Origin: an uncultured Eubacteriales bacterium
GTDB taxonomy: Bacteria > Bacillota > Clostridia > Christensenellales > Aristaeellaceae
Length of the DNA: 48,247 nt
Direction: 5' to 3'
Assembly (NCBI GenBank): GCA_902765395.1
Contig: CACWZP010000023.1
Coordinates: 1-48,247 of the forward strand
The translations under genes were made by a program, and so were the position numbers. Shown here one piece after another: positions 15,895 through 23,028 of the stretch; position 1 is the stretch's first letter, and every line of letters begins with the position of its first letter. The notes under the pieces are model-generated. The model worked only from the letters and a program-made list of their open reading frames with translations, searched no databases and had not been told where the DNA came from.

Positions 15895-17670
15895 TTATTC
15901 CTTCTCCTGGTACATTCGGTACAGGTTGTAATACACGCCCTGCTTCGCCATCAGCTCCGCATGGCTGCCCTGCTCCACGATGCCCTCGTCGGTGAGCACC
16001 AGTATGGTGTTCGCGCCGCGGATGGTGGTCAGCCGGTGGGCGATGGTAAAGGTGGTCCGGCCCTCCATCAGCCCCTCCAGCGACTGCTGCACCAGGTGCT
16101 CGGACTCGTTGTCCAGCGCGCTTGTGGCCTCGTCCAGGATCAGGATCGGCGGGTTCTTCAGGAACACCCGGGCGATAGAGATGCGCTGCTTCTGTCCGCC
16201 GGACAGCTTCACGCCGTGCTCGCCCACATAGGTGTCGTAATCGTTCTCCAGCTCCATGATGAACTCATGGGCCCCGGCCAGCTTCGCCGCCTGGATGATC
16301 TCTTCCCGGCTGGCCCCGGGCCGGCCATACTCGATGTTGGAAAGCACCGTGCCGGAGAACAGGTATACGTCCTGCTGCACCATGCCGATCTGCTTGCGCA
16401 GGGAGTGGAGCGTGTACTTCTTGATGTCCTCGCCGTCGATGCGGATGGTGCCGCCCTGGGCCTCGTAGAAGCGGGGGATCAGGTTGCACAGCGTGGTCTT
16501 GCCGCCGCCGGAGGGGCCCACCAAGGCCACGCTCTCGCCGGGGTTTACGTGCAGGCTGATGTGGCTGAGCACGTCGCCGCCGCCGTCCTCGTAGTGGAAG
16601 GACACGTCGTCAAACTGCAATTCGCCCCGAACGTCATTCAGCTCCACAGCCCCGGGCAGATCAGCGATGGACGGCTCCACCTCCATCACCTCCACGAAGC
16701 GCTCGATGCCGGTGATGCCCCGCTGGAAGTTCTCGGTGAACTCCACCAGCCGCCGCACCGACGCCAGCAGCGTGGTCACGTACAGCAGGTACGCCACCAG
16801 GTCCGCCGCGGTAATGCGCCCGCGGATCATGAACACGGCCCCCACGCACACCACGATGATATACATGATGCCGTCGAACATGCGGGTGACGGAATGGAAG
16901 CCGGCCATGTTGTGGTACATCCGCTTTTTCACGGCCAGGAAGGTCAGGTTGCCCTCAGCGAACTTCTCCTTCTCCACTTCCTCGTTGGCGAAGGACTTGA
17001 CCACCCGGATGCCCGACAGGCTGTCCTCCACCCGGGCGTTGATCTCGCCCAGCTGGTGGCGCGATTCCTTGAAGGTGCGCTGCATGGGCTTGGCAAAGTG
17101 GTTGCTGCACAGCACCATCAGCGGCAGCATGGCGAATATGATAACCGTCAGCGGCACGTTCATCCCGCACAGGATCACGAAGGCGATCACCACCTTGATG
17201 GAGGTGATGAACAGCTCCTCGGGAAAGTGGTGGGCAAATTCGGTGATGTCGAACAGGTCGCTGGTGATGCGGCTCATCAGCTGGCCGATCTTGGTGTTGC
17301 TGTAGTAGGCGTGGGGCAGCACCTGGAGGTGGGCGAACAGGTCGCGGCGCATGTCGGTCTCGATATGGGTGCCCATCACGTGGCCCACGGACTGCATGAA
17401 GTAGTTGGCGGCGGTGTCCACGATGCGCAGCAGCACATAGAGCAGCCCCAGCCGCACCACCATGGAGATGGTCAGCGCGGACAGGTTCGTGGCGCCCATG
17501 TTGGTGATGTAGCGCACGATCAGCGGCAGCACCAGATCGCACACCGTGGTCAGCGACGCGCAGAGCAGATCCAGCGCCAGCACCGGCAGACGGGGCTTGA
17601 AATAGGGCAGGAAATGCTTGAATATGCGCAGGTTTTCAGAAGCGGTGTGGCGCTTGACCGTCTGCTGCAT
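15895..17670 (-). CDS. ABC exporter, fused permease and ATPase
   Basis: Protein of 591 residues with an N-terminal six-helix exporter domain (about 25-310) and a C-terminal ATPase (about 345-585). Walker A GPSGGGKTT is near 385, the Q-loop in GMVQQDVYLFSG, the signature LSGGQKQR near 488, Walker B ILILDEATSALD near 510, and the switch His in TIAHRLTTI. It should work as a homodimer in the membrane, or as a heterodimer with a partner not in the window. The substrate (lipid, peptide or drug) is unknown. The ATG at 17670 follows GGAGG, which sits inside alternating inverted repeats described separately. It has its own promoter and ends at a shared terminator. Confidence 0.95.
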   Translation of the reverse strand: MQQTVKRHTASENLRIFKHFLPYFKPRLPVLALDLLCASLTTVCDLVLPLIVRYITNMGATNLSALTISMVVRLGLLYVLLRIVDTAANYFMQSVGHVMGTHIETDMRRDLFAHLQVLPHAYYSNTKIGQLMSRITSDLFDITEFAHHFPEELFITSIKVVIAFVILCGMNVPLTVIIFAMLPLMVLCSNHFAKPMQRTFKESRHQLGEINARVEDSLSGIRVVKSFANEEVEKEKFAEGNLTFLAVKKRMYHNMAGFHSVTRMFDGIMYIIVVCVGAVFMIRGRITAADLVAYLLYVTTLLASVRRLVEFTENFQRGITGIERFVEVMEVEPSIADLPGAVELNDVRGELQFDDVSFHYEDGGGDVLSHISLHVNPGESVALVGPSGGGKTTLCNLIPRFYEAQGGTIRIDGEDIKKYTLHSLRKQIGMVQQDVYLFSGTVLSNIEYGRPGASREEIIQAAKLAGAHEFIMELENDYDTYVGEHGVKLSGGQKQRISIARVFLKNPPILILDEATSALDNESEHLVQQSLEGLMEGRTTFTIAHRLTTIRGANTILVLTDEGIVEQGSHAELMAKQGVYYNLYRMYQEKE

Positions 17671-17672
17671 GC

Positions 17673-17700
17673 GGATACCTCCGGTATCTCGAGTGATACC
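17673..17700 (-). promoter_or_regulatory. Alternating GATACC/GGTATC repeats in the ABC gene leader
   Basis: Three half-sites GATACC (17674-17679), GGTATC (17683-17688) and GATACC (17695-17700) lie in alternating orientation between promoter and start codon. In the minus-strand RNA the middle GATACC can pair with either the upstream or the downstream GGTATC, and the GGAGG ribosome-binding site lies in the second hairpin. This could be a protein operator or a translational switch. Confidence 0.5.
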
Positions 17701-17703
17701 TTC

Positions 17704-17731
17704 ATCATAGTGGATTTGCCGGGTTTGTCAA
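17704..17731 (-). promoter_or_regulatory. Promoter of the ABC exporter gene
   Basis: Minus strand TTGACA (17731-17726), 16-base spacer, TATGAT (17709-17704). Confidence 0.7.
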
Positions 17732-17902
17732 GACGCGTCGTATTAAGGAAACAGCCCGGGTGGATTGTAAAATGTTGGTTAAACACAACAGTCGGCCCGC
17801 GAAAAGCGTCATTTTATACGAGAAGCGTGTCGAAAGAGCCGCATTGAATGGATAAAACCCCCTTTTGACACAAAAACGAACCGAATGGACGGTTTCAAAA
17901 TA

Positions 17903-17932
17903 TTGACATTTTGATTTCAAATGGGGTAAAAT
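17903..17932 (+). promoter_or_regulatory. Promoter of the caspase-like secreted protein gene
   Basis: TTGACA (17903-17908), 18-base spacer, TAAAAT (17927-17932); AAGGAG at 17968-17973 is well placed for the ATG at 17981. Confidence 0.72.
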
Positions 17933-17980
17933 ATACGGGCAATAATATGCATTCCCAACCCATGGACAAGGAGATATCCT

Positions 17981-20900
17981 ATGAAGAAATGGTTTGTACT
18001 GCTGCTTGCGATGGCGCTGTGCGTCGCGCCCCTGGCCGAGGGCCTGACCGTCGCGCTGGCGGACGACCTGTCGCTGGAGGAGAGCCAGGAGATCATCGCT
18101 CCCGCCGACCTGTCGGATGTGGAGGGCACGGGCCTGAGCCTGGACGGCGACGAAGCGGAACTGCCCGCCGAGCCCGATGAGCCAGACCTTGAAGCGGAAG
18201 GCGAGCCTGAGCCGGAGGAAATCTGGACGGAGGGCTATGGCGTCGTGATCGCCGAGACGGCATTCGTCTATGAGAACGCTGACGGGGCGGAGCCTTTTGC
18301 TCAGCTGGCAAAGGGGAACGTGGTGCTGGCCACGGCCTTTGCGGAGCGCGAAGCGCGTATGCGCGTTGCGTTCAACACCGACCGGGGCGTGATCGGGGGG
18401 TATGTGCCCGCCGATGCGCTGGAGCAGTTGACCGGCGAGGCGTTGGACGCTGCGATGGACGCCCTTGCCCAGAACGTCGAGGCCCTGTACCAGGACGACA
18501 TCAACTTCCCGCTGGCGACGCTGGATTGCCTCTTCCTGGATGAAACCGCTGAGGAGTCGGATGAAGACGCGGCAGGGAATGAAGAACCGACCAAAGTCGA
18601 AACGAAGGAAGAGGAACAGACTGAAGTCTGTTCTGAATCGGAACCGGACCCGACGACCGCTCCCACGGCTGCACCGACTGACGCTCCCACGGCTGTGCCG
18701 ACCGCCGCTCCCACGGCTGCACCGACCGCCGCTCCCACGGCTGTGCCGACCGCCGCTCCCACGGCTGCACCGACCGCCGTTCCCACGGCTGCGCCGACCG
18801 ACGCTCCCGCTGCTGCACCGACCGCCGTTCCCACGGCTGTGCCGACCGTAAAGCCCACGGAGGCACCTGTGACAGTGCAGAGCGAGGAAGACCGCGCGGT
18901 TGCCGCGCCGGAGGCGGAGACGCCTGCGGCCGAGACCCCGGCTGTGGTCGCGATCACCGATTTCACCATTCCCGCCACGCTTTCAATGGGCCTGAAGGAG
19001 AGCTACAAGCTGCTCATCCCAGCGCCGGTGCCCTCAAACGGCACAGCCACCTATACCTGGCGCAGCAGCAAGCCGAAGATTGTCTCGGCCAATGCCACCA
19101 CCGGCGAGCTGATCGCCAAGAAGAAGGGCAAGGCCGTCATCTACGTCAAGAGCAATAACGGCATCGAGAAGAAGTGTACCGTCACCGTCAAGGCGGCCAC
19201 CAAGAAGGTGACGCTCAACGAAAGCAAGCTTTACCTGCTCGGAGCGGGGCAGACCTTCCAGCTGAAGGCGACGCTGACGAAGAACACCGCCGGAACGGTT
19301 TATTACACCACCTCCGACGCCGCCATCGCCACCGTGTCCGCCAGCGGCCTGGTCACCACTGTGACCCCCGGCACGGCCACCATCACGGCCAAGTCCTTCA
19401 ATAACAAGACCGCCACCTGCACCGTGAACGTGCTGGATCCCGCCGTGCCCCAGCCGGCCAGCGTGCAGCTTCCCGCCACGGAATACACCATCGGCGTCAA
19501 GCAGAAGCTGTCGTTCAGCCCCACCATGTACGCCCTGAACGGCGACAGCCTGGGCACCACGGATTTCACCGTCACCAACAGCAGCCCCAAGAAGCTGAAG
19601 GTGAACAAGGACTACACCGTCACCGGCGTCACCAAGGGCACCTATACCGTCAAGGTCATCGCTTACAACGGCATCGCCACCAGCGTGAAGGTGAAGGTGG
19701 TGAAAGCGCCCACGAAGGTGACCCTCTCCCCGAAGAAGCCCGTGATCGGCGTGGGGCAGACCTGCAAGCTGACCGCGACCATCCCCAAGGGCTGTGCGGG
19801 CACGGTGAGCTTTTCCAGCAACAAGACCAATATCGCCACCGTGGACGCCAACGGCTATGTCACCGGCGTGGCGGTGGGCAGCGCTGTCATCACCGCCAAG
19901 ACCCATAACGGCAAGAAGGCCAAGGTGACGGTCAAGGTCACCCGCAGCCCCGATTACGTGGGTCTGAACGCGGATTATGACCTGGAATACGACCAGCTGA
20001 CCAGCACCTATACCGCCGTCTACAAGAAGACGCTGAACCCCGGCGACAGCTTCCAGCTGTCTTGCGAGATCGAGTACAACACCAACGGCGAAGTTGCCGC
20101 CTATGAATCCCGCAACACCGCTGTGGCCACCGTGTCGGCCACCGGCCTGATCACCGCCGTGGCACCTGGCACGGCCGACATCATCGTGCGCACCACCGGC
20201 GGCGCGGAAACCCTCTGCCGCGTGACCGTCACCGGCGCGGAGCCCGCCGTGCTGTGGTTCGACGCCGCGGAGGCCAACCTGACCGTGGGCGGCACCATGG
20301 CCGTTCCGGCGCTGGCCAGCTCCACCATCGACGCGGAAACCCTCTCCGCCGCCACCTATGCCTCCAGCGACGCAGGCGTGTTCACAGTGGCTCAGGGCGA
20401 GGACGGCAAGTGGACGCTCACCGCCGTGGCGAAGGGCAAGGGTACGCTGACCGCCACCGCGGGTGAGGCCACCGCCGCACTGAACGTGACCGTGCTGCCC
20501 GTGGTGCCCGAGGCCACCACGCCCACGTACCGGCTGTTCGCGGCCTATGAGTACGCCACCTCCGGCGTGAAGGGCTATCTGCCGTTCCCGGGCAACAACG
20601 CCAACAGCGTGGCCGACGTGTTCGGCAAGTCCAGCATCAGCGGCCTGGAGTACACCACGAAGGTCATGGCCAATCCCGGCAAGACCGCGCTGCTCTCCGG
20701 CATCTCCGGCTTCTTCGCCGAGACCACGGACGCGGACGTGAGCATCGTCTATCTCTGCTCCCACGGCCACATGACCAACGGCTACGCCGGCTATCGCATG
20801 TCCCTTCCGGGCTACGACGGCAACCCCGGCAACGCCAACTATTACATGTCCGCCCAGGAGATATTCAACTGCATCAGCCGCATTCGCGGCAGCGTGGTGC

Positions 20901-21346
20901 TGATCCTGGATTCCTGCTACAGCGGCGCTTTCCTGCAGGACATGAGCTCCCAGCTGGCGGCCCAGGGCGGCCGGATCGCCGTGCTGACGGCGGCTTCCGA
21001 TACCCGCGCCACCTTCTACAACGTGAAGAACACCAAGAAGTCCGTTGACTTCTTCACCTTCTTCCTGCTCAAGGGCCTGGGCTACAACCACCGCGACAAG
21101 TGGTGGAACAAGAACGCCGCGGGCAGCAAGGGCAAGTATCCCGGCTACCTGGCAGCGGACAAGGCCGGCAATGGCGACGGCATCGTCACGCTGGGCGAGT
21201 TCTACGACTATGCCTCCAAGAGCATCGCCACCAACATCCCCAAGTACATGAAGAAGAGCTGGTACTGGGGTGACAAGACCCGGGTGCAGGTGACGCGCTA
21301 CTATGCCGGCAACCTCAACGACCTGGTGATCTACAAGGCGAAATAA
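17981..21346 (+). CDS. Large secreted protein: six Ig-like (Big_2) domains and a C-terminal caspase-like peptidase
   Basis: Protein of 1121 residues. A signal peptide (about 1-27, WFVLLLAMALCVAPLAEG) is followed by an acidic stretch (30-80) and an SH3-like region (about 85-165). Next is a Pro/Thr/Ala linker (about 226-290) made of eight 8-residue units, then six bacterial Ig-like domains of the Big_2 type (about 316-845), each with the S..IATVSASGLVT..TPGTATIT pattern. The C-terminal domain (about 848-1121) looks like a clan CD caspase/metacaspase (peptidase C14). His928 is in CSHGHM after strand VSIVYL, and Cys979 is in DSCYSG after VVLILD. The dyad is complete and the domain is not truncated. 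No LPXTG or membrane tail is seen, so wall attachment would have to be through the Ig-like or SH3-like parts. Substrate unknown; immediate neighbours are an L,D-transpeptidase and an ABC exporter. The start has an ideal AAGGAG. Confidence 0.9.
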   Translation: MKKWFVLLLAMALCVAPLAEGLTVALADDLSLEESQEIIAPADLSDVEGTGLSLDGDEAELPAEPDEPDLEAEGEPEPEEIWTEGYGVVIAETAFVYENADGAEPFAQLAKGNVVLATAFAEREARMRVAFNTDRGVIGGYVPADALEQLTGEALDAAMDALAQNVEALYQDDINFPLATLDCLFLDETAEESDEDAAGNEEPTKVETKEEEQTEVCSESEPDPTTAPTAAPTDAPTAVPTAAPTAAPTAAPTAVPTAAPTAAPTAVPTAAPTDAPAAAPTAVPTAVPTVKPTEAPVTVQSEEDRAVAAPEAETPAAETPAVVAITDFTIPATLSMGLKESYKLLIPAPVPSNGTATYTWRSSKPKIVSANATTGELIAKKKGKAVIYVKSNNGIEKKCTVTVKAATKKVTLNESKLYLLGAGQTFQLKATLTKNTAGTVYYTTSDAAIATVSASGLVTTVTPGTATITAKSFNNKTATCTVNVLDPAVPQPASVQLPATEYTIGVKQKLSFSPTMYALNGDSLGTTDFTVTNSSPKKLKVNKDYTVTGVTKGTYTVKVIAYNGIATSVKVKVVKAPTKVTLSPKKPVIGVGQTCKLTATIPKGCAGTVSFSSNKTNIATVDANGYVTGVAVGSAVITAKTHNGKKAKVTVKVTRSPDYVGLNADYDLEYDQLTSTYTAVYKKTLNPGDSFQLSCEIEYNTNGEVAAYESRNTAVATVSATGLITAVAPGTADIIVRTTGGAETLCRVTVTGAEPAVLWFDAAEANLTVGGTMAVPALASSTIDAETLSAATYASSDAGVFTVAQGEDGKWTLTAVAKGKGTLTATAGEATAALNVTVLPVVPEATTPTYRLFAAYEYATSGVKGYLPFPGNNANSVADVFGKSSISGLEYTTKVMANPGKTALLSGISGFFAETTDADVSIVYLCSHGHMTNGYAGYRMSLPGYDGNPGNANYYMSAQEIFNCISRIRGSVVLILDSCYSGAFLQDMSSQLAAQGGRIAVLTAASDTRATFYNVKNTKKSVDFFTFFLLKGLGYNHRDKWWNKNAAGSKGKYPGYLAADKAGNGDGIVTLGEFYDYASKSIATNIPKYMKKSWYWGDKTRVQVTRYYAGNLNDLVIYKAK
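18659..18850 (+). repeat. 24-base coding tandem repeat, eight units
   Basis: Eight near-identical 24-base units of the form GCTCCCACGGCTGCACCGAC plus four bases, encoding APTAAPTA-type repeats. This is a flexible linker and a likely site of unit-number change by slippage. Confidence 0.85.
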
Positions 21347-21355
21347 AGGCGACAT

Positions 21356-21391
21356 AAAACAGGCTGTCCGCTTGGACAGCCTGTTTTTCTT
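21356..21391. terminator. Terminator after the caspase-like gene
   Basis: AAAACAGGCTGTCC (21356-21369) and GGACAGCCTGTTTT (21374-21387), loop of 4, followed by TCTTTT. It also faces the convergent L,D-transpeptidase gene. Confidence 0.88.
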
Positions 21392-21406
21392 TTGCGGATA
21401 TTTCGG

Positions 21407-22009
21407 TTATGGCTTTCGCTTTCCGTCGTCCTCGATCTGGGCGATGAAATCCGCGTAGCTCTCGCCCAGAGCGCCGGTGTAGCTCTTTTCCTTCAACAGC
21501 TCCCGCAGTCCGTCCTGCCGGGCTTCGCCGGTGAAGATGCGGGTCTCGGTGCCGTCGGGGCAGTTCCTGGCGATCCATTTCGCGTCCCGCCAGTGCAGCC
21601 GCACACAGCCGTGGGAGGTCGCGCTGCCCAGCTGCTCCAGCGCCTTCATGTCCACGGAGGTCATCTCCCGGTCGGCATAGGGGAGGGAATGGAACAGGAT
21701 CGCCCCCTGGATGCGCGTGGGATACTTGACGTAGCACTGGTACTTGCCGATGAAATACCAATCCTGCCGATCCAGGGGATGGGAGACCTGCAGCTTGAAG
21801 TCTCCCCGGGGCGTGGCGTCGTTGGCACCGGTGGAGCAGATCATCTGCCGTGCCACCGAGCCATCCTCCAGGCGATAGACCGTGGTGATCTGGTTGGTCA
21901 CGTCCACCTCGATGCGATAACCGCTCGCGTCCGCCGCCCGGGCTGACCTGCCCGGAATCAGCAGCAGCGCGCACAGCGCCGCCAACGCGGCCAATGTGCG
22001 CCTCGACAT
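21407..22009 (-). CDS. L,D-transpeptidase (YkuD domain), exported
   Basis: Protein of 200 residues. A signal sequence (ALAALCALLLIPGRSARA, about 8-26) is followed by a YkuD catalytic domain. The family motif HxxxxxxxxSHGCVRL is present: His107 in LFHSLP and SHGCVRLHWRDAKWIA with His133 and Cys135 as the catalytic pair. Such enzymes make 3-3 cross-links in peptidoglycan or attach proteins to it. The C-terminal 45 residues are an unassigned helical tail. The ATG at 22009 is chosen because GGAGG lies 8 bases upstream; a GTG at 22018 overlaps that site. It stands downstream of tRNA-Lys on the same strand but is separated by a terminator, so it needs its own promoter, not clearly seen. Confidence 0.92.
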   Translation of the reverse strand: MSRRTLAALAALCALLLIPGRSARAADASGYRIEVDVTNQITTVYRLEDGSVARQMICSTGANDATPRGDFKLQVSHPLDRQDWYFIGKYQCYVKYPTRIQGAILFHSLPYADREMTSVDMKALEQLGSATSHGCVRLHWRDAKWIARNCPDGTETRIFTGEARQDGLRELLKEKSYTGALGESYADFIAQIEDDGKRKP

Positions 22010-22046
22010 GGCGATCACCTCCGTAAAATCTTCTCAAATCTATAAA

Positions 22047-22071
22047 TGAAGCCACCCTTTCGGGTGGCTTT
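22047..22071 (-). terminator. Terminator after tRNA-Lys
   Basis: GCCACCC (22051-22057) and GGGTGGC (22062-22068), loop of 4, with TTCATTT following on the minus strand; it begins directly at the tRNA 3' end. Confidence 0.8.
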
Positions 22072-22147
22072 TGGTACACCATCAGGGGCTCGAACCCTGG
22101 ACACCCTGATTAAGAGTCAGGTGCTCTACCAACTGAGCTAATGGTGC
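22072..22147 (-). tRNA. tRNA-Lys (anticodon CTT)
   Basis: 76 bases on the minus strand including an encoded CCA end. The acceptor stem GCACCAT pairs with ATGGTGT, the D arm is GCTC..GAGC, and the anticodon arm CCTGA-CTCTTAA-TCAGG has anticodon CTT (reads AAG). The T arm is CAGGG-TTCGAGC-CCCTG. All arms pair fully except a G-T pair at the first position. Confidence 0.97.
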
Positions 22148-22167
22148 ATGTCCTTGATTGCTTAAGC

Positions 22168-22196
22168 ATTATAGCGCAAATCTTCCCGCATGTCAA
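22168..22196 (-). promoter_or_regulatory. Consensus promoter of tRNA-Lys
   Basis: Minus strand TTGACA (22196-22191), 17-base spacer, TATAAT (22173-22168): exact consensus in both boxes and spacing, 20 bases before the tRNA. Confidence 0.88.
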
Positions 22197-22308
22197 TACG
22201 GTATATAGGTCACATATCGTTGAATTACGCCGATATTTGCGTTTTTTCTTTGTTAAACGGTGGACGATGGGATCTAAAACAACAGGACATGGGTTGACGG
22301 GTTACAGA

Positions 22309-22336
22309 AAGGCCGGATTCGCTGGAATCCGGCCTT
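22309..22336 (-). terminator. Terminator after the ECF S-component gene
   Basis: AAGGCCGGATTC (22309-22320) and GAATCCGGCCTT (22325-22336), loop of 4, followed on the minus strand by TCTGT; the T-run is short. Confidence 0.7.
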
Positions 22337-22356
22337 CGTTTCTGTGCGATCGGCGT

Positions 22357-22929
22357 CTATTGCGCCTGCCCGGCGTACATCCGGTTCAGCAGCCCGCTGG
22401 ACTTCAGCGCGGGCAGCACCGCGTGGTAGAACAGCGGCGCGGCGACCACCGCCGCGGCGGCGTTGATAAGGGAGGGAACCAGCTTGCTGACCATCGTCGC
22501 ACCGACGGCGTCCAGGGGATAGCCATAGACGAAGCGGTTGTAGATATAGGTCTTGAGCATGTACAGCGCCACGTAGGTCAGCGCCCCCAGCACGCAGGCC
22601 AGCGCCGTGCGGTCCAGCCGGTGGGGCTTTTTGACGCTGTGGATCACCATGCCGCAGACCCAGGCCATGGCGAACTTGCTCACCAGCGTGATGGCCACGT
22701 TGATGGCGTCGTAGCCGCCGGCGATGGCGTCGTACAGCGCCGAGCCGATGCCTGCCGCCAGCCCGCCCTGCAGCGGCCCGAGCAGTATGCCGCTGAGCAG
22801 GCACACGGCATTGGCAAAGTGCACCTTCGAACCCAGCAGTGGGAAGCGGAACAGGGTCACAACGTAGACCATGGCCGCCATCATCGCCATGAATGTGATG
22901 TTCAATATGGAAAAGCGCTTGTTGCTCAT
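22357..22929 (-). CDS. ECF transporter S component, vitamin type
   Basis: Protein of 190 residues with about six hydrophobic segments. The N-terminal FSILNITFMAMMAAMVYVVT and the following FPLLGSKVHFANAVCLLSG and LLGPLQGGLAAGIGSALYD segments are typical of substrate-binding S components of energy-coupling-factor transporters, which bind a vitamin or metal and share an EcfA/EcfT module encoded elsewhere. The AxxxA-type small residues in helix 1 that contact EcfT are present. The substrate is not given by sequence alone. The divergent MocR-type gene suggests vitamin B6 or a related pyridine compound (a PdxU-like role), which is inference. The ATG at 22929 follows GGAGG; MFP upstream is not needed. 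Confidence 0.85.
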   Translation of the reverse strand: MSNKRFSILNITFMAMMAAMVYVVTLFRFPLLGSKVHFANAVCLLSGILLGPLQGGLAAGIGSALYDAIAGGYDAINVAITLVSKFAMAWVCGMVIHSVKKPHRLDRTALACVLGALTYVALYMLKTYIYNRFVYGYPLDAVGATMVSKLVPSLINAAAAVVAAPLFYHAVLPALKSSGLLNRMYAGQAQ

Positions 22930-22949
22930 GGGAAACACCTCCGAAACGG

Positions 22950-22997
22950 TTGACTTTCAACGAAACAGAGTATATACTAAATCTGTTCATATGAAAA
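22950..22997. promoter_or_regulatory. Divergent promoters sharing one palindromic -10
   Basis: Plus strand: TTGACT (22950-22955), 17 bases, TATACT (22973-22978) for the MocR gene. Minus strand: TTTTCA (22997-22992), 17 bases, TATACT (22974-22969) for the ECF gene. Both -10 boxes are read from the palindrome AGTATATACT (22969-22978), so the two polymerase sites overlap and probably exclude each other. Confidence 0.65.
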
Positions 22998-23028
22998 GTG
23001 CCAGAAAAGGAGAAAATAATAAGGCCAG

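Larger units (their letters stand above)
17671..17980. other. 310-base intergenic region between divergent ABC and caspase-like genes
   Basis: Holds the leader and promoter of the ABC gene (17673-17731) and the promoter of the large secreted protein (17903-17932). Between them, 17732-17902 is AT-richer than its surroundings. It contains a second possible -35 (TTGACA, 17875-17880) with only a poor -10. No gene or RNA was recognised there. Confidence 0.6.

Noticed and set aside
18659-18850. CRISPR or non-coding satellite
   Set aside because: The 24-base units are in frame within a clear coding sequence and encode a Pro/Thr/Ala linker.
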